NCBI GenBank assembly: GCA_910588135.1
Contig: CAJUOT010000018.1
Span: 1 to 45,134 of the forward strand
From: an uncultured Oscillospiraceae bacterium
Lineage (GTDB): Bacteria > Bacillota > Clostridia > Oscillospirales > Oscillospiraceae
DNA length: 45,134 nt
Reading direction: 5' to 3'
Shown in pieces: positions 8,496 to 15,700 of the stretch. The notes beneath the pieces were generated by a model. It did no database searches. It worked only from the letters and a program-made list of their open reading frames with translations, and had not been told where the DNA came from. The translations under genes and the position numbers were made by a program. The stretch's first letter is position 1. Each line of letters begins with the position of its first letter.

Positions 8496-9061
8496 GGACC
8501 GAGTTTCCGCAGTAACTCATAGTGACGTTTGGTAGGATAGCCCTTATGTCGCTCAAACTCATACTGAGGATACAGTGCCGCCATCTCCCGCATATAACGA
8601 TCCCGGCTGACTTTAGCCAAAATAGATGCCGCCGCAATTGAAAATGACAGGCTGTCACCCTTTACAGCCACTTGGTGGGGCGTAACAATTGCACACCGGC
8701 TCCCGTGATCCCGGTTACCATCAATAAGAGCAAAATCCGCCGGAGGGTCCAGACGGTCGATGGCCAGCTGCATGGCCTTGATCCGGCTGTTGAGTATGTC
8801 GATTTGGTCGATCTCCTCCGGTTCTATCCAGGCTACAGCCCAGCTGACGGCTCGCTCCCGAATCTGGTCGAACAGAACCTCCCGCCGCTTTGTTGTCACT
8901 TGTTTGGAGTCATTAAGGAAGGGAAGGTCCAGCCCCTCTGGCAAAACGGCCGCCGCCGCGTATACCCGGCCCGCCAAAGGGCCTGCGCCCGCTTCGTCGC
9001 ATCCGCATACAGCACAATGCCCTTCAGCCATAGCCGCGCGTTCCAGCTCCCAACCAGGCAT
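8456..9061 (-). CDS. rnhB: Ribonuclease HII
   Basis: RNase HII cuts RNA in RNA-DNA hybrids and at single ribonucleotides misincorporated in DNA. The catalytic region is seen as CDEAGAGPLAG, then LNDSKQ, ALIDGNRD, KGDSLSFSIAAASILAKVSRD and the C-terminal HKGYPTKRH. I chose ATG 9061 (201 aa), 19 bases after rbgA and preceded by GGAGGAGAAACGCC. An in-frame start at 9118 would overlap rbgA. Confidence 0.95.
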   Translation of the reverse strand: MPGWELERAAMAEGHCAVCGCDEAGAGPLAGRVYAAAAVLPEGLDLPFLNDSKQVTTKRREVLFDQIRERAVSWAVAWIEPEEIDQIDILNSRIKAMQLAIDRLDPPADFALIDGNRDHGSRCAIVTPHQVAVKGDSLSFSIAAASILAKVSRDRYMREMAALYPQYEFERHKGYPTKRHYELLRKLGPCPIHRRSFLKKL

Positions 9062-9080
9062 GGCGTTTCTCCTCCCTTTT

Positions 9081-9935
9081 CTATTGGCTTTCCACTGTTT
9101 CCAAGGTAAAGCGTCCAAGCGTTCCGCCCCGGAACTCGTCCAACAAAACCCTGGCCATCCGTTCGGTATCCGCCTCGCCGCCGCCGGCGATCATTCCCCG
9201 CCGCCTCGCCGCTTGCTCCAACAGCTCCCAGCCCTGAAGGCCGTCCAATCCAGCCAATTTGTACCGTTCCTTCAGAGCCAAGGGGTATTGGTCCCTGAGC
9301 AGCTCCAGCAGGGCGCAGGCCAGTGCCTCCATATCTGTCACCTCATCCTTTACCGCCCCGGTAAAGGCCAAATGAAGGCCCGTGGTCTGATCCTCAAACT
9401 TGGGCCACAGGATGCCCGGGGTATCCAGCAGCTCAAGGCCGGGGGAAACTGCCACCCATTGTTTCCCCCGGGTAACGCCGGGGCAGTCGCTGGCCTTGGC
9501 GGACTTACGCCGGGCCACCTTATTAATAAAAGTGGATTTCCCCACGTTGGGCACGCCTACTACCATAGCCCGTATGGGCCGGCCTACCTGCCCTTTGGCT
9601 TTCCAGGCATCCACCTTATCCTTCAGGACACTCTTTGCTGCGGATGGAAACTGCCCCACCCCTCTTCCACTTTTCGCGTCCGTCTCCATTACGCCATACC
9701 CTTTTTTCCGGAACCATGCAACCCACCGGGCAGTCATAGCCGGATCAGCTTGATCTGCCCGGTTCAAAATAATAAGCCGGGGCCGGTTTCCCACCATGGC
9801 ATCAATATCCGGGTTGCGGCTGGAAACAGGAATGCGGGCGTCTACTATTTCGGCGACTAAATCTACCAGCTTTACGTCCGCCTCCATCTGCCGCCGGGTC
9901 TTTGTCATGTGCCCAGGATACCATTGGATATTCAC
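9081..9935 (-). CDS. rbgA: Ribosome biogenesis GTPase RbgA/YlqF
   Basis: A circularly permuted GTPase needed for late assembly of the 50S subunit. The permuted motif order is visible: NRAD (G4) near residue 58, then SGRG (G5-like), then GVPNVGKSTF (G1), and DTPG (G3) in ELLDTPGILWPKF. The N-terminus NIQWYPGHMTKT is diagnostic. I chose the GTG at 9935 (284 aa), with GGAGG eight bases upstream; an in-frame start at 9962 would place the ribosome site inside the gene. It heads the rbgA-rnhB-yraN operon, next to rplS, another 50S gene. Confidence 0.95.
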   Translation of the reverse strand: MNIQWYPGHMTKTRRQMEADVKLVDLVAEIVDARIPVSSRNPDIDAMVGNRPRLIILNRADQADPAMTARWVAWFRKKGYGVMETDAKSGRGVGQFPSAAKSVLKDKVDAWKAKGQVGRPIRAMVVGVPNVGKSTFINKVARRKSAKASDCPGVTRGKQWVAVSPGLELLDTPGILWPKFEDQTTGLHLAFTGAVKDEVTDMEALACALLELLRDQYPLALKERYKLAGLDGLQGWELLEQAARRRGMIAGGGEADTERMARVLLDEFRGGTLGRFTLETVESQ

Positions 9936-9987
9936 CAAAGCGGCCTCCTTTTCCAAGTTCACTCCCGCATTTTGCGGGATATTATTT

Positions 9988-10016
9988 ATCTTACCATAAA
10001 AGGCGGGACACGTCCA
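9988..10016 (-). promoter_or_regulatory. Promoter of the rbgA operon
   Basis: On the minus strand, -35 TGGACG (10011-10016), 17-bp spacer, extended -10 TGG-TAAGAT (9988-9993). A small hairpin (CCCGC/GCGGG, 9964-9978) falls in the leader. Confidence 0.5.
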
Positions 10017-10036
10017 CAGTTTTGTATCTCAACACT

Positions 10037-10065
10037 AAAAAAGGAGCGGTCCCCCGCTCCTTTTT
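10037..10065 (-). terminator. Terminator of rplS (works in both directions)
   Basis: GGAGCGG (10043-10049), loop TCCC, CCGCTCC (10054-10060), flanked by A-run and T-run on both sides. It lies 12 bases after the rplS stop, so rplS is insulated from rbgA. Confidence 0.9.
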
Positions 10066-10076
10066 CACTGTGCTTT

Positions 10077-10418
10077 TTACAGATCCTCTTTAACTTTGGC
10101 AGCCTTGCCCACACGGTCACGCAGATAATACAGCTTGGCGCGGCGGATCTTACCCCGGCGGATGGTTTCAACCTTCTCAATGGTGGGGGCATGCAGGGGA
10201 AACACCTTCTCCACGCCGACGCCATAGGAGATACGGCGAACGGTAAAGCTCTCCTCCACGCCGCCGTGTTTTTTGGCAATCACGGTGCCCTCAAACACCT
10301 GGATACGCTCACGGCTGCCTTCCTTGACCCGGATGTGGACTCGAACAGTGTCGCCTACACTGACGGAAGGAGCCTCGTCCTTCATGTACTTCTCGCTGAA
10401 TTGCTTAAGCAGTTCCAT
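10077..10418 (-). CDS. rplS: 50S ribosomal protein L19
   Basis: L19 sits at the 30S-50S interface near bridge B8. The 113-residue product shows the family core VGDTVRVHIRVKEG, RIQVFEGTVIAKKHGG and the C-terminal GKIRRAKLYYLRDR. ATG at 10418 follows TTAGGAGGAAATACAA. It has its own promoter and terminator here and is not joined to rpsP-trmD as in many bacteria. Confidence 0.97.
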   Translation of the reverse strand: MELLKQFSEKYMKDEAPSVSVGDTVRVHIRVKEGSRERIQVFEGTVIAKKHGGVEESFTVRRISYGVGVEKVFPLHAPTIEKVETIRRGKIRRAKLYYLRDRVGKAAKVKEDL

Positions 10419-10498
10419 TTGTATTTCCTCCTAATTTCAGGCGTTCATGCGTCCGAGCTCACAGCTGCGCAGAGGACCGCCCCTTTTCAGACCTAGGT

Positions 10499-10527
10499 AG
10501 TTTACCACAACCGCTCAAAATATGCAA
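10499..10527 (-). promoter_or_regulatory. Promoter of rplS, with a 75-base leader
   Basis: On the minus strand, -35 TTGCAT (10522-10527), 17-bp spacer, extended -10 TGG-TAAACT (10499-10504). The leader (about 10419-10492) is in the place where Firmicutes L19 leader RNAs occur, but I could not confirm a match to that RNA family by eye. Confidence 0.7.
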
Positions 10528-10565
10528 GTATTTTTTTCTCAAAGCAAAAAGTTATGATTCTGCCG

Positions 10566-11150
10566 CTACTCGCACCCCCGCCGCAGTATTCCCGCCAACA
10601 GCCACAGGGCGGTGAGCAGCAGGGTCACATTTGCATAGTAGATGGCGGATACCACGCCGACCCCGACCAGCACCCCCACCAGGCACCCGGACACCGCCGT
10701 CATAATCCGTTCGGCCCAATCTTGATCAAGGCGCTCGGCTAAAAGTGCGTACACCACTTGCCCGCCATCCAGCGGCAAGACAGGCAGCAGATTGAATGCT
10801 CCCACCGCCAGGGAAAGTGCTTCCATTAGGCTCCATCCCATTGCATGGGCCAACGCACCAAACAACAGATTAGCCGCTGGGCCTGCCAGTGCCACCAAGC
10901 TCTCCTGACCATAGGTCAGAGGATCTCGATAACGTATCCGTAGTTCCGCCCCAATAGCTGTTAAGGATATTTCCTTTACTGTTCCGTCCAGGACTGCCGC
11001 CGCTCCCACGTGCCCCAGCTCGTGCAGGCAGCAGGCCAGCAGCCCACATGGCAGCAGTCCCACCCCCTCGTCCAGCCAGAACAGCACGCCCAGCATCAAT
11101 AGAAAGCCTGGGCTCACTTTTGCCTGGGGACCATCACGATAAGTCCACAT
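10566..11150 (-). CDS. spoIVFB: SpoIVFB-like intramembrane zinc metalloprotease (M50)
   Basis: A site-2-type protease. In Bacillus subtilis SpoIVFB cleaves pro-sigma-K in the mother cell. The zinc site HELGH falls at residues 43-47 from the chosen start, the same positions as in B. subtilis. The second motif NLLPVLPLDGG (120-130) supplies Asp128. Several hydrophobic segments surround them. I chose ATG 11150 (194 aa), which overlaps the 3' end of the upstream gene by 17 bases; a TTG at 11186 is possible. The adjacent LytM-type gene matches SpoIVFA, which makes this assignment stronger than the M50 motif alone. Confidence 0.85.
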   Translation of the reverse strand: MWTYRDGPQAKVSPGFLLMLGVLFWLDEGVGLLPCGLLACCLHELGHVGAAAVLDGTVKEISLTAIGAELRIRYRDPLTYGQESLVALAGPAANLLFGALAHAMGWSLMEALSLAVGAFNLLPVLPLDGGQVVYALLAERLDQDWAERIMTAVSGCLVGVLVGVGVVSAIYYANVTLLLTALWLLAGILRRGCE

Positions 11151-12135
11151 AGTACGCCGGATCCAGACGGATGTTGTCCTTCTCAATAGTCAGGTGGAGG
11201 TGGGGCCCAGTGGCATTTCCCGTATGTCCCACCAGCGCCACTGCCTGCCCACAGGCCACCTCATCTCCCTTGTGTACCAGCAGTTTGCTGCAATGGGCAT
11301 AAAAGCTGCTGACATTGTTTTCGTGGCTGATTTTCAAATAATTTCCGAATTCATCACTCTGTCCGATATATTCTACGGTACCAGAAGAGAAGGCGCCAAT
11401 CTTTTCCCCTTCCGCCGCGCCGATATCTATGGCCAGATGGAATTCATTTTTGCCGCTGATCGGGTGATCTCGAAATCCAAATCCAGATGTAGCAGTTCCA
11501 TTGACGGGCACGGCGGTCTCACTCAACCCCAGCTCATAAAAGGCCAAGCTTACGTTTCGGGGTAGCTTCACCCCATCACTGGTATATTCCTGGGCCACAG
11601 CTGTCACTACCGCTGGCTCACTGGATTCGGCCGGCTCCGGCTGATCAGGGACAGGCTCATCCCCGCCTGGTTCATCTTTCGCTGGCGTGTTTCCGGGTCC
11701 AGGCAGCAGGCCTTGTTCCTTGAAATATTGCAGCCCGCCGCCAGAGGTCTCACTCAGGAGCGTCACAGAGCTCAGCTGTTCATGAGCGGGTGGCTGGGGC
11801 GGCTCTGGTGCTTTCACTTCGCCGCCCAGCAGCTGAACGCACAGCGCCTCCAGCGTCTCCCGCATGGGCTCCCCTTGAGACAAGGCAGCGCCAAACTGTT
11901 GAAAGACAGCCTTAAAGTCTACGTTGACAGCTGCCGCTGTTTTCCACACTGCCAGCTGTGCCGGGAATACTCCGCGGCCTATATACACCAACAGGAACAG
12001 GGCCAAACTGACTGCCAGCTGGATCAGCCTGCGCCGGTCTCCTTCCGTCTCTTTACCCCGGACAGGACGCCGTCCCGCCCGCTGGGTGGACCTGTGCCTT
12101 CTGTGTCCTGCCGCGTGTCTGGGTACCCCGTCCAT
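11134..12135 (-). CDS. spoIVFA: SpoIVFA-like membrane protein with LytM/M23 domain
   Basis: SpoIVFA anchors and inhibits SpoIVFB until engulfment is complete. The product (333 aa from ATG 12135) has a basic N-terminus, one membrane segment (LIQLAVSLALFLLVYIG, about 37-53), an acidic Pro-rich linker, and a C-terminal M23/LytM domain from about residue 220. The domain keeps metal-site motifs HLAIDIG and GPHLHLTI, so it may still bind zinc. AAGGAGG lies six bases before ATG 12135; the in-frame start at 12198 lies upstream of that site and is rejected. A sigma-E-like promoter precedes it. Confidence 0.85.
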   Translation of the reverse strand: MDGVPRHAAGHRRHRSTQRAGRRPVRGKETEGDRRRLIQLAVSLALFLLVYIGRGVFPAQLAVWKTAAAVNVDFKAVFQQFGAALSQGEPMRETLEALCVQLLGGEVKAPEPPQPPAHEQLSSVTLLSETSGGGLQYFKEQGLLPGPGNTPAKDEPGGDEPVPDQPEPAESSEPAVVTAVAQEYTSDGVKLPRNVSLAFYELGLSETAVPVNGTATSGFGFRDHPISGKNEFHLAIDIGAAEGEKIGAFSSGTVEYIGQSDEFGNYLKISHENNVSSFYAHCSKLLVHKGDEVACGQAVALVGHTGNATGPHLHLTIEKDNIRLDPAYYVDLS

Positions 12136-12167
12136 ACGACCCCTCCTTGTCCCACACAGTCTGCCAT

Positions 12168-12196
12168 ACTGTATGTCTGGGATCTCGGTTTTATGC
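12168..12196 (-). promoter_or_regulatory. Putative sigma-E promoter of spoIVFA-spoIVFB
   Basis: On the minus strand GCATAAA (12190-12196) and CATACAGT (12168-12175) are separated by 14 bases. This fits the Bacillus sigma-E pattern (KMATAWW, 14-15, CATACAHT) at all -35 positions and 7 of 8 at -10. The start codon is about 26 bases past the predicted transcription start. Confidence 0.65.
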
Positions 12197-12220
12197 AAAC
12201 CAGGATGCGGGATATATTAA

Positions 12221-12243
12221 GGGCCGCCCCAATGGGGCGGCCC
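12221..12243 (-). terminator. Terminator after the 235-residue gene
   Basis: GGGCCGCCCC, loop ATT, GGGGCGGCCC: a perfect 10-bp stem 15 bases after the stop of the gene at 12259. The following TTAATATAT is only a weak T-run. Confidence 0.65.
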
Positions 12244-12258
12244 TCCGGCAAAAGCACC

Positions 12259-12966
12259 TTATTCACTAAATTGATAGAGGTTTTCAACCACGCCTTTTCC
12301 AAAGGTGCGCACTGCCATTCGGTACATCGCCTTGGCGTGAATGCGGTCATGCCAGATAAACCGGCGCAGCACCTTCCGGACAGACCACCACTCATCATAG
12401 CTGCCCAAAACGGCCGGAGCCATCAAAAAGCCGTCGGACTGCTCCAAAAGCTCAAATCCCTTTTGGCGGCACTGGGCGATAGTTCCCTCATTATCCGCTT
12501 TGACTCCAATTTCGCCAAAATAATAGGAGTTCACATTTTTAGTGTGTTCGTACATCTCCTGGGCCGTACGAGGTACGGCTCCATAGAATGTATTCCGCTC
12601 TGGCAAACAGCTGACGTTTTTGTCAGGCACGGAGCTGTACAGCGCATAAAAATCCTCAGCAGATTTCAGCGCCAGCAATTTTAGCTCTGAATATTCCTCC
12701 TTTGTAAGCGGCCCAAGCTCCTCCTTCATGATGATATCCGAATCCGCGTCCGAAATCTGGAGCTCACTGACCTTTTCCTGTACAATCTCTATATCAATAT
12801 TTTCTGGGACCGGTTTGCCGCTCCAGCGCAGATACGATATGATCTCCCCTGGCATCTTCCCCAGCGCCTGTTCCCTGTCCGCCCCTCTGGCATAGGCCCC
12901 TGCGCAGTTGACCGCATACAGCAGCGTATCTCCTCCATTGTGCTCCCAAGCACATTTGATCTTCAT
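12259..12966 (-). CDS. Unrecognised protein with HicB-like N-terminus and DinB-like C-terminus
   Basis: Product 235 aa, soluble, no signal peptide. The first 55 residues (KIKCAWEHNGGDTLLYAVNCAGAY... REQALGKMPGEIISYL) resemble the HicB-type fold in which a short protein senses or caps a partner. The C-terminal part (YEHTKNVNSYYFGEIG and RRFIWHDRIHAKAMYRMA) looks like a DinB/DUF664 four-helix bundle with spaced histidines. Both are impressions from pattern only. ATG 12966 follows GAAGGAGGTATAAT; the in-frame start at 12990 is inside the upstream gene. It begins 2 bases after the stop codon of the methyltransferase starts, so the two overlap or abut and are co-expressed. Confidence 0.7.
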   Translation of the reverse strand: MKIKCAWEHNGGDTLLYAVNCAGAYARGADREQALGKMPGEIISYLRWSGKPVPENIDIEIVQEKVSELQISDADSDIIMKEELGPLTKEEYSELKLLALKSAEDFYALYSSVPDKNVSCLPERNTFYGAVPRTAQEMYEHTKNVNSYYFGEIGVKADNEGTIAQCRQKGFELLEQSDGFLMAPAVLGSYDEWWSVRKVLRRFIWHDRIHAKAMYRMAVRTFGKGVVENLYQFSE

Positions 12967-12967
12967 A

Positions 12968-13771
12968 TTATACCTCCTTCTCTCCCACAAAAAGCAGATG
13001 GTTGCTCATACCCAGCAGCTCCGGCTTTTCACAGATATACTCGTGGTACTTCAGATATTGGGCATAACTCTCATCGTCCAAAGCATTGATTCGGTCCTCC
13101 ATCAGTTCACTTACACCGTCGGAGGCAACCTCATGCAGAACCCGGACACCGCCATCCCGAAGAATCCGGCGGCACTCATCTACCGTATTAAACACAAAGG
13201 GAAAGTTTTCCAACTGAAAAGTGCGTTTGTCATATTCTCCCGCCGCAAAATATTCCGGACGATAGGAGAACTCGGTCAGAATCACAAAGTCGTTGGAAAT
13301 AAAGGCAAAGAAGAGCTTACCTCCCGTTTTGCACACGCGTTTTGCCTCCGCAATGCACCGCTGCCGGTCTTCCTCCTTGTGCAGATGGTACAGCGGCCCA
13401 AACAGCAAAACCGCGTCAAAATATCCATCCTCATAGCGGCTCAAATCAACCGCATTCCCCTGAACGAGCTCAATTCCATCCTCCGGCCTGATCTTTTTGC
13501 GAAATGCCCGAATGTTACTTTCCGCCAATTCCAGAGCGTGAACCTGATACCCTTTCCGTGCGAAATAGAGACTGTACTCCCCCGCCCCTGCCCCAACATC
13601 CAGAATGCGGGTTCCGGGTTTCACGTAGCGCTCAATATACCGGGTCGTAGTCAGAAACTCTACCCGGGCGGCTCTGGAACGATTCAGGCGGGAATCCTCG
13701 TCAAACAGTTCATATGTTTTTTTGATCTGCTCAATCTCATTTTTCATTTTGTAGACGTCGCTGAAATCCAT
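12968..13771 (-). CDS. Class I SAM-dependent methyltransferase
   Basis: The SAM-binding motif I is ILDVGAGAGEYSLYFA (about 55-70), motif II ends at the acidic ALELAE, and FDAVLLFGPLYHL is motif IV. Length 267. The substrate is unknown; the sequence is of the general small-molecule type rather than an RNA or DNA methyltransferase. ATG 13771 follows AGGGGGCAGTTGAC. It is the first gene after tRNA-Gly and is joined to the 235-residue gene. Confidence 0.85.
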   Translation of the reverse strand: MDFSDVYKMKNEIEQIKKTYELFDEDSRLNRSRAARVEFLTTTRYIERYVKPGTRILDVGAGAGEYSLYFARKGYQVHALELAESNIRAFRKKIRPEDGIELVQGNAVDLSRYEDGYFDAVLLFGPLYHLHKEEDRQRCIAEAKRVCKTGGKLFFAFISNDFVILTEFSYRPEYFAAGEYDKRTFQLENFPFVFNTVDECRRILRDGGVRVLHEVASDGVSELMEDRINALDDESYAQYLKYHEYICEKPELLGMSNHLLFVGEKEV

Positions 13772-13796
13772 GTCAACTGCCCCCTAAAATATATAG

Positions 13797-13826
13797 AAAA
13801 CAGCCGGCCCTCTCGGAAACCGGCTG
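13797..13826 (-). terminator. Terminator of tRNA-Gly
   Basis: CAGCCGG (13820-13826 side) pairs with CCGGCTG (13801-13807 side) in a 7-bp stem followed on the minus strand by TTTTC, four bases beyond the encoded CCA. Confidence 0.75.
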
Positions 13827-13829
13827 GCA

Positions 13830-13903
13830 TGGAGCGGGTGAGGGGAATCGAACCCCCGTGTTCAGCTTGGGAAGCTGACATTCTGCCATTGAACTACACC
13901 CGC
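13830..13903 (-). tRNA. tRNA-Gly(CCC)
   Basis: A 74-base tRNA with CCA encoded. Acceptor GCGGGTG pairs with CACCCGC, the D-arm is TAGTTCAATGGCAGAA, the anticodon stem TCAGC/GCTGA frames the loop TTCCCAA, giving anticodon CCC, and the T-arm is GGGGGTTCGATTCCCC. It reads GGG codons. Transcribed alone between its own promoter and terminator. Confidence 0.97.
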
Positions 13904-13914
13904 ATTGCTTTTGC

Positions 13915-13943
13915 ATTATAACAGACCCCGCAAAAAAATGCAA
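13915..13943 (-). promoter_or_regulatory. Promoter of tRNA-Gly
   Basis: On the minus strand, -35 TTGCAT (13938-13943), 17-bp spacer, extended -10 TGT-TATAAT (13915-13920). The start site would be a few bases before the tRNA. Confidence 0.85.
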
Positions 13944-14000
13944 GCATTTTTTATTTCTAACTTCCAGCATATGGTATATCAAATTTTTTACAAAAAACTC

Positions 14001-14029
14001 TTTACAAATGGAATCATTCTTGTTATAAT
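14001..14029 (+). promoter_or_regulatory. Strong promoter of the 26-residue peptide gene
   Basis: -35 TTTACA (14001-14006), 17-bp spacer, extended consensus -10 TGT-TATAAT (14024-14029). It faces away from the tRNA promoter. It is one of the best promoter matches in the window. Confidence 0.85.
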
Positions 14030-14062
14030 GTGCAACAGAAACGATATAAGGAGGTGTTGACA

Positions 14063-14143
14063 ATGAAGGTCCTCTTCTCTGTACCCACTGATATCGACGA
14101 GTTGATCTTCGCCGGAGAGACTACTGTTCCCAGCGACCGCTGA
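14063..14143 (+). CDS. Small protein of 26 residues, unknown function
   Basis: Begins MKVLFSVPTD and ends TTVPSDR; mildly acidic, no membrane segment, no cysteine. I do not recognise it. Support for translation is good: a nine-base AAGGAGGTG (14048-14056) sits ahead of ATG 14063, behind a consensus promoter with a leader of about 27 bases, and the unit ends in two tandem terminators. There is no downstream gene on the same strand, so it is not an attenuation leader. It lies between tRNA-Gly and the end of hisIE. An alternative is a small regulatory RNA that only looks coding, but the ribosome site argues for a peptide. Confidence 0.65.
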   Translation: MKVLFSVPTDIDELIFAGETTVPSDR

Positions 14144-14176
14144 GCACAATGGAAATTCGAAGGTTTGAGATTTGAC

Positions 14177-14204
14177 TCGTCCCCATGGGGACGATTTTTA
14201 TTTT
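14177..14204 (+). terminator. First terminator of the small-peptide unit
   Basis: TCGTCCC (14177-14183), loop CATG, GGGACGA (14188-14194), then TTTTTATTTT. It gives a transcript of about 165 bases from the promoter at 14001. Confidence 0.85.
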
Positions 14205-14213
14205 GTCTCAACG

Positions 14214-14255
14214 AAACGGGACGCCGCCCAAAACGCGGTGCCCCGTTTTATTTTT
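14214..14255 (+). terminator. Second terminator, before the 3' end of hisIE
   Basis: Arms 14214-14227 and 14235-14248 pair over 14 positions with one mismatch and one G-U, followed on the plus strand by TATTTTT. The T-run ends four bases before the hisIE stop codon. On the minus strand it may fold for the his message, but no T-run follows there. Confidence 0.7.
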
Positions 14256-14258
14256 CGG

Positions 14259-14939
14259 TCAACTCTCCCGGTCCACCTGCTTTATCTGCTTCAAATTTCC
14301 GATCTTCTGGGCCCGACGGTTCAGCTCTGCCAGCACAGCCTCCAGCGGGATGCCCTTCTCCGCCATCATCACCATCAGATGGTAGATCAGATCGGAAATC
14401 TCCCCCACTGTATCGGCAGATACGTCATTTTTTGCCGCGATAATCGTTTCAGCACACTCTTCCCCCACTTTTTTCAGAATCTTATCCAACCCATTGTCAA
14501 ACAAATAGCAGGTATATGATCCCTCCTGGGGGTGGGTCTTGCGGTTTAAAATCACTTGATAGAGTTTTTCCAGCGTGCTGTCCACTACATATCCCCTCCT
14601 GATATCCCGTTCCATCGACGATATTGGGATTTTATTGAAAAAGCAGCTGCGTGCTCCAGTATGGCAGACAGGACCGTCAGGGACGCAGAGGTAGAGCAGA
14701 GTATCTGTATCGCAGTCGATAAGAATCTCCTTGATATGGAGGAAATTTCCGCTGGCCTCCCCTTTGTTCCACAATTTTTTCCGGCTGCGGCTCCAGAACC
14801 AAGCGGTTTTTGTCTCCAAGGTACGCTCCACAGCCTCCCGGTTGGTGAAACCCACCATCAGCACCTCCCGGCTGTCCACATCCTGAACCACCGCCGGAAT
14901 CAGCTCCGATTTTTGAAACAGTAAGTCAAGATCAAACAT
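14259..14939 (-). CDS. hisIE: Bifunctional phosphoribosyl-AMP cyclohydrolase / phosphoribosyl-ATP pyrophosphatase
   Basis: Catalyses steps 2 and 3 of histidine synthesis. The N-terminal HisI domain (about 1-110) has EVLMVGFTNREAV, FWSRSRKKLWNKGE, the metal-site DCDTDTLL and the CHTGARSCF cysteines. The C-terminal HisE domain (about 120-226) has KKVGEECAETIIAAKN and EISDLIYHLMVMM. The ATG at 14939 has GAGG close by; a GTG at 14948 overlaps the hisF stop and would add three residues. Last gene of the his operon. Confidence 0.95.
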   Translation of the reverse strand: MFDLDLLFQKSELIPAVVQDVDSREVLMVGFTNREAVERTLETKTAWFWSRSRKKLWNKGEASGNFLHIKEILIDCDTDTLLYLCVPDGPVCHTGARSCFFNKIPISSMERDIRRGYVVDSTLEKLYQVILNRKTHPQEGSYTCYLFDNGLDKILKKVGEECAETIIAAKNDVSADTVGEISDLIYHLMVMMAEKGIPLEAVLAELNRRAQKIGNLKQIKQVDRES

Positions 14940-14944
14940 TTTCC

Positions 14945-15700
14945 TCACCTCACCGGAATTCCCCTGCCCCGCAGGAAGTTCTTCACCTGGGGCACTGTGA
15001 GCTCCCCGAAGTGAAGCAGAGACGCTGCCAGCGCCGCATCGCAGCCCGTCTCCTCAAACACCTGAGCAAAATGCTCCAAACTGCCGCATCCCCCGGAGGC
15101 GATCACCGGGATGGAAACAGCCTGGGTCACTGCCTTCGTCATTTCAAGATCAAACCCAGCTTTGGTTCCATCCATATCCATAGAGGTGAGCAGAATCTCC
15201 CCCGCCCCCAGCTCCTGCCCACGGCGGGCCCATTCTACAGCATCTAGGCCGGTTGGCGTGCGTCCCCCTGCCGTTACCACCTCATACCATCCATCAGGAC
15301 GGCGGCGGGCATCAATAGCCAGTACCACACATTGGGAGCCAAACCGTTGGGCAGCAGATGATACCAAGGTATTATCCTTTACAGCTGCAGAGTTGACGGA
15401 TATCTTATCTGCTCCCGCCCGAAGCAGCCGCTGGAAGTCGTCCAATGTGCGGATGCCCCCCCCTACCGTCAGGGGGACGAACACCTGTGACGCCGTGCGC
15501 TCCACAACATCGGCCACGGTGTCCCGGGCGTCGCTGGTAGCGGTGATATCCAGGAACACGATCTCATCCGCCCCTTGGTCCGAGTAGAACTTAGCCAGTT
15601 TCACAGGGTCACCCGCGTCCCGGATGTTCACAAAGTTGATCCCTTTTACGACCCGGCCGTCCCGCACGTCCAGACAGGGGATAATACGCTTGGCTAACAT
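14945..15700 (-). CDS. hisF: Imidazole glycerol phosphate synthase cyclase subunit HisF
   Basis: The TIM-barrel partner of HisH; makes imidazole glycerol phosphate and AICAR. The two-fold repeat is clear: RIIPCLDVRDGRVVKG at the start with PLTVGGGIRTLDDFQ (Asp11 region), and VLAIDARR with IPVIASGGCGSLEHF. Length 251 is standard. The start overlaps the stop of the kinase-like gene by seven bases. Confidence 0.97.
   Translation of the reverse strand: MLAKRIIPCLDVRDGRVVKGINFVNIRDAGDPVKLAKFYSDQGADEIVFLDITATSDARDTVADVVERTASQVFVPLTVGGGIRTLDDFQRLLRAGADKISVNSAAVKDNTLVSSAAQRFGSQCVVLAIDARRRPDGWYEVVTAGGRTPTGLDAVEWARRGQELGAGEILLTSMDMDGTKAGFDLEMTKAVTQAVSIPVIASGGCGSLEHFAQVFEETGCDAALAASLLHFGELTVPQVKNFLRGRGIPVR

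Noticed and set aside
10419..10492. L19 leader RNA structure
   Set aside because: Position fits, but I could not match the fold by eye, so only the promoter is listed.
13773..14063. A 96-residue minus-strand frame spanning tRNA-Gly
   Set aside because: It runs through the tRNA and both divergent promoters; no ribosome site.
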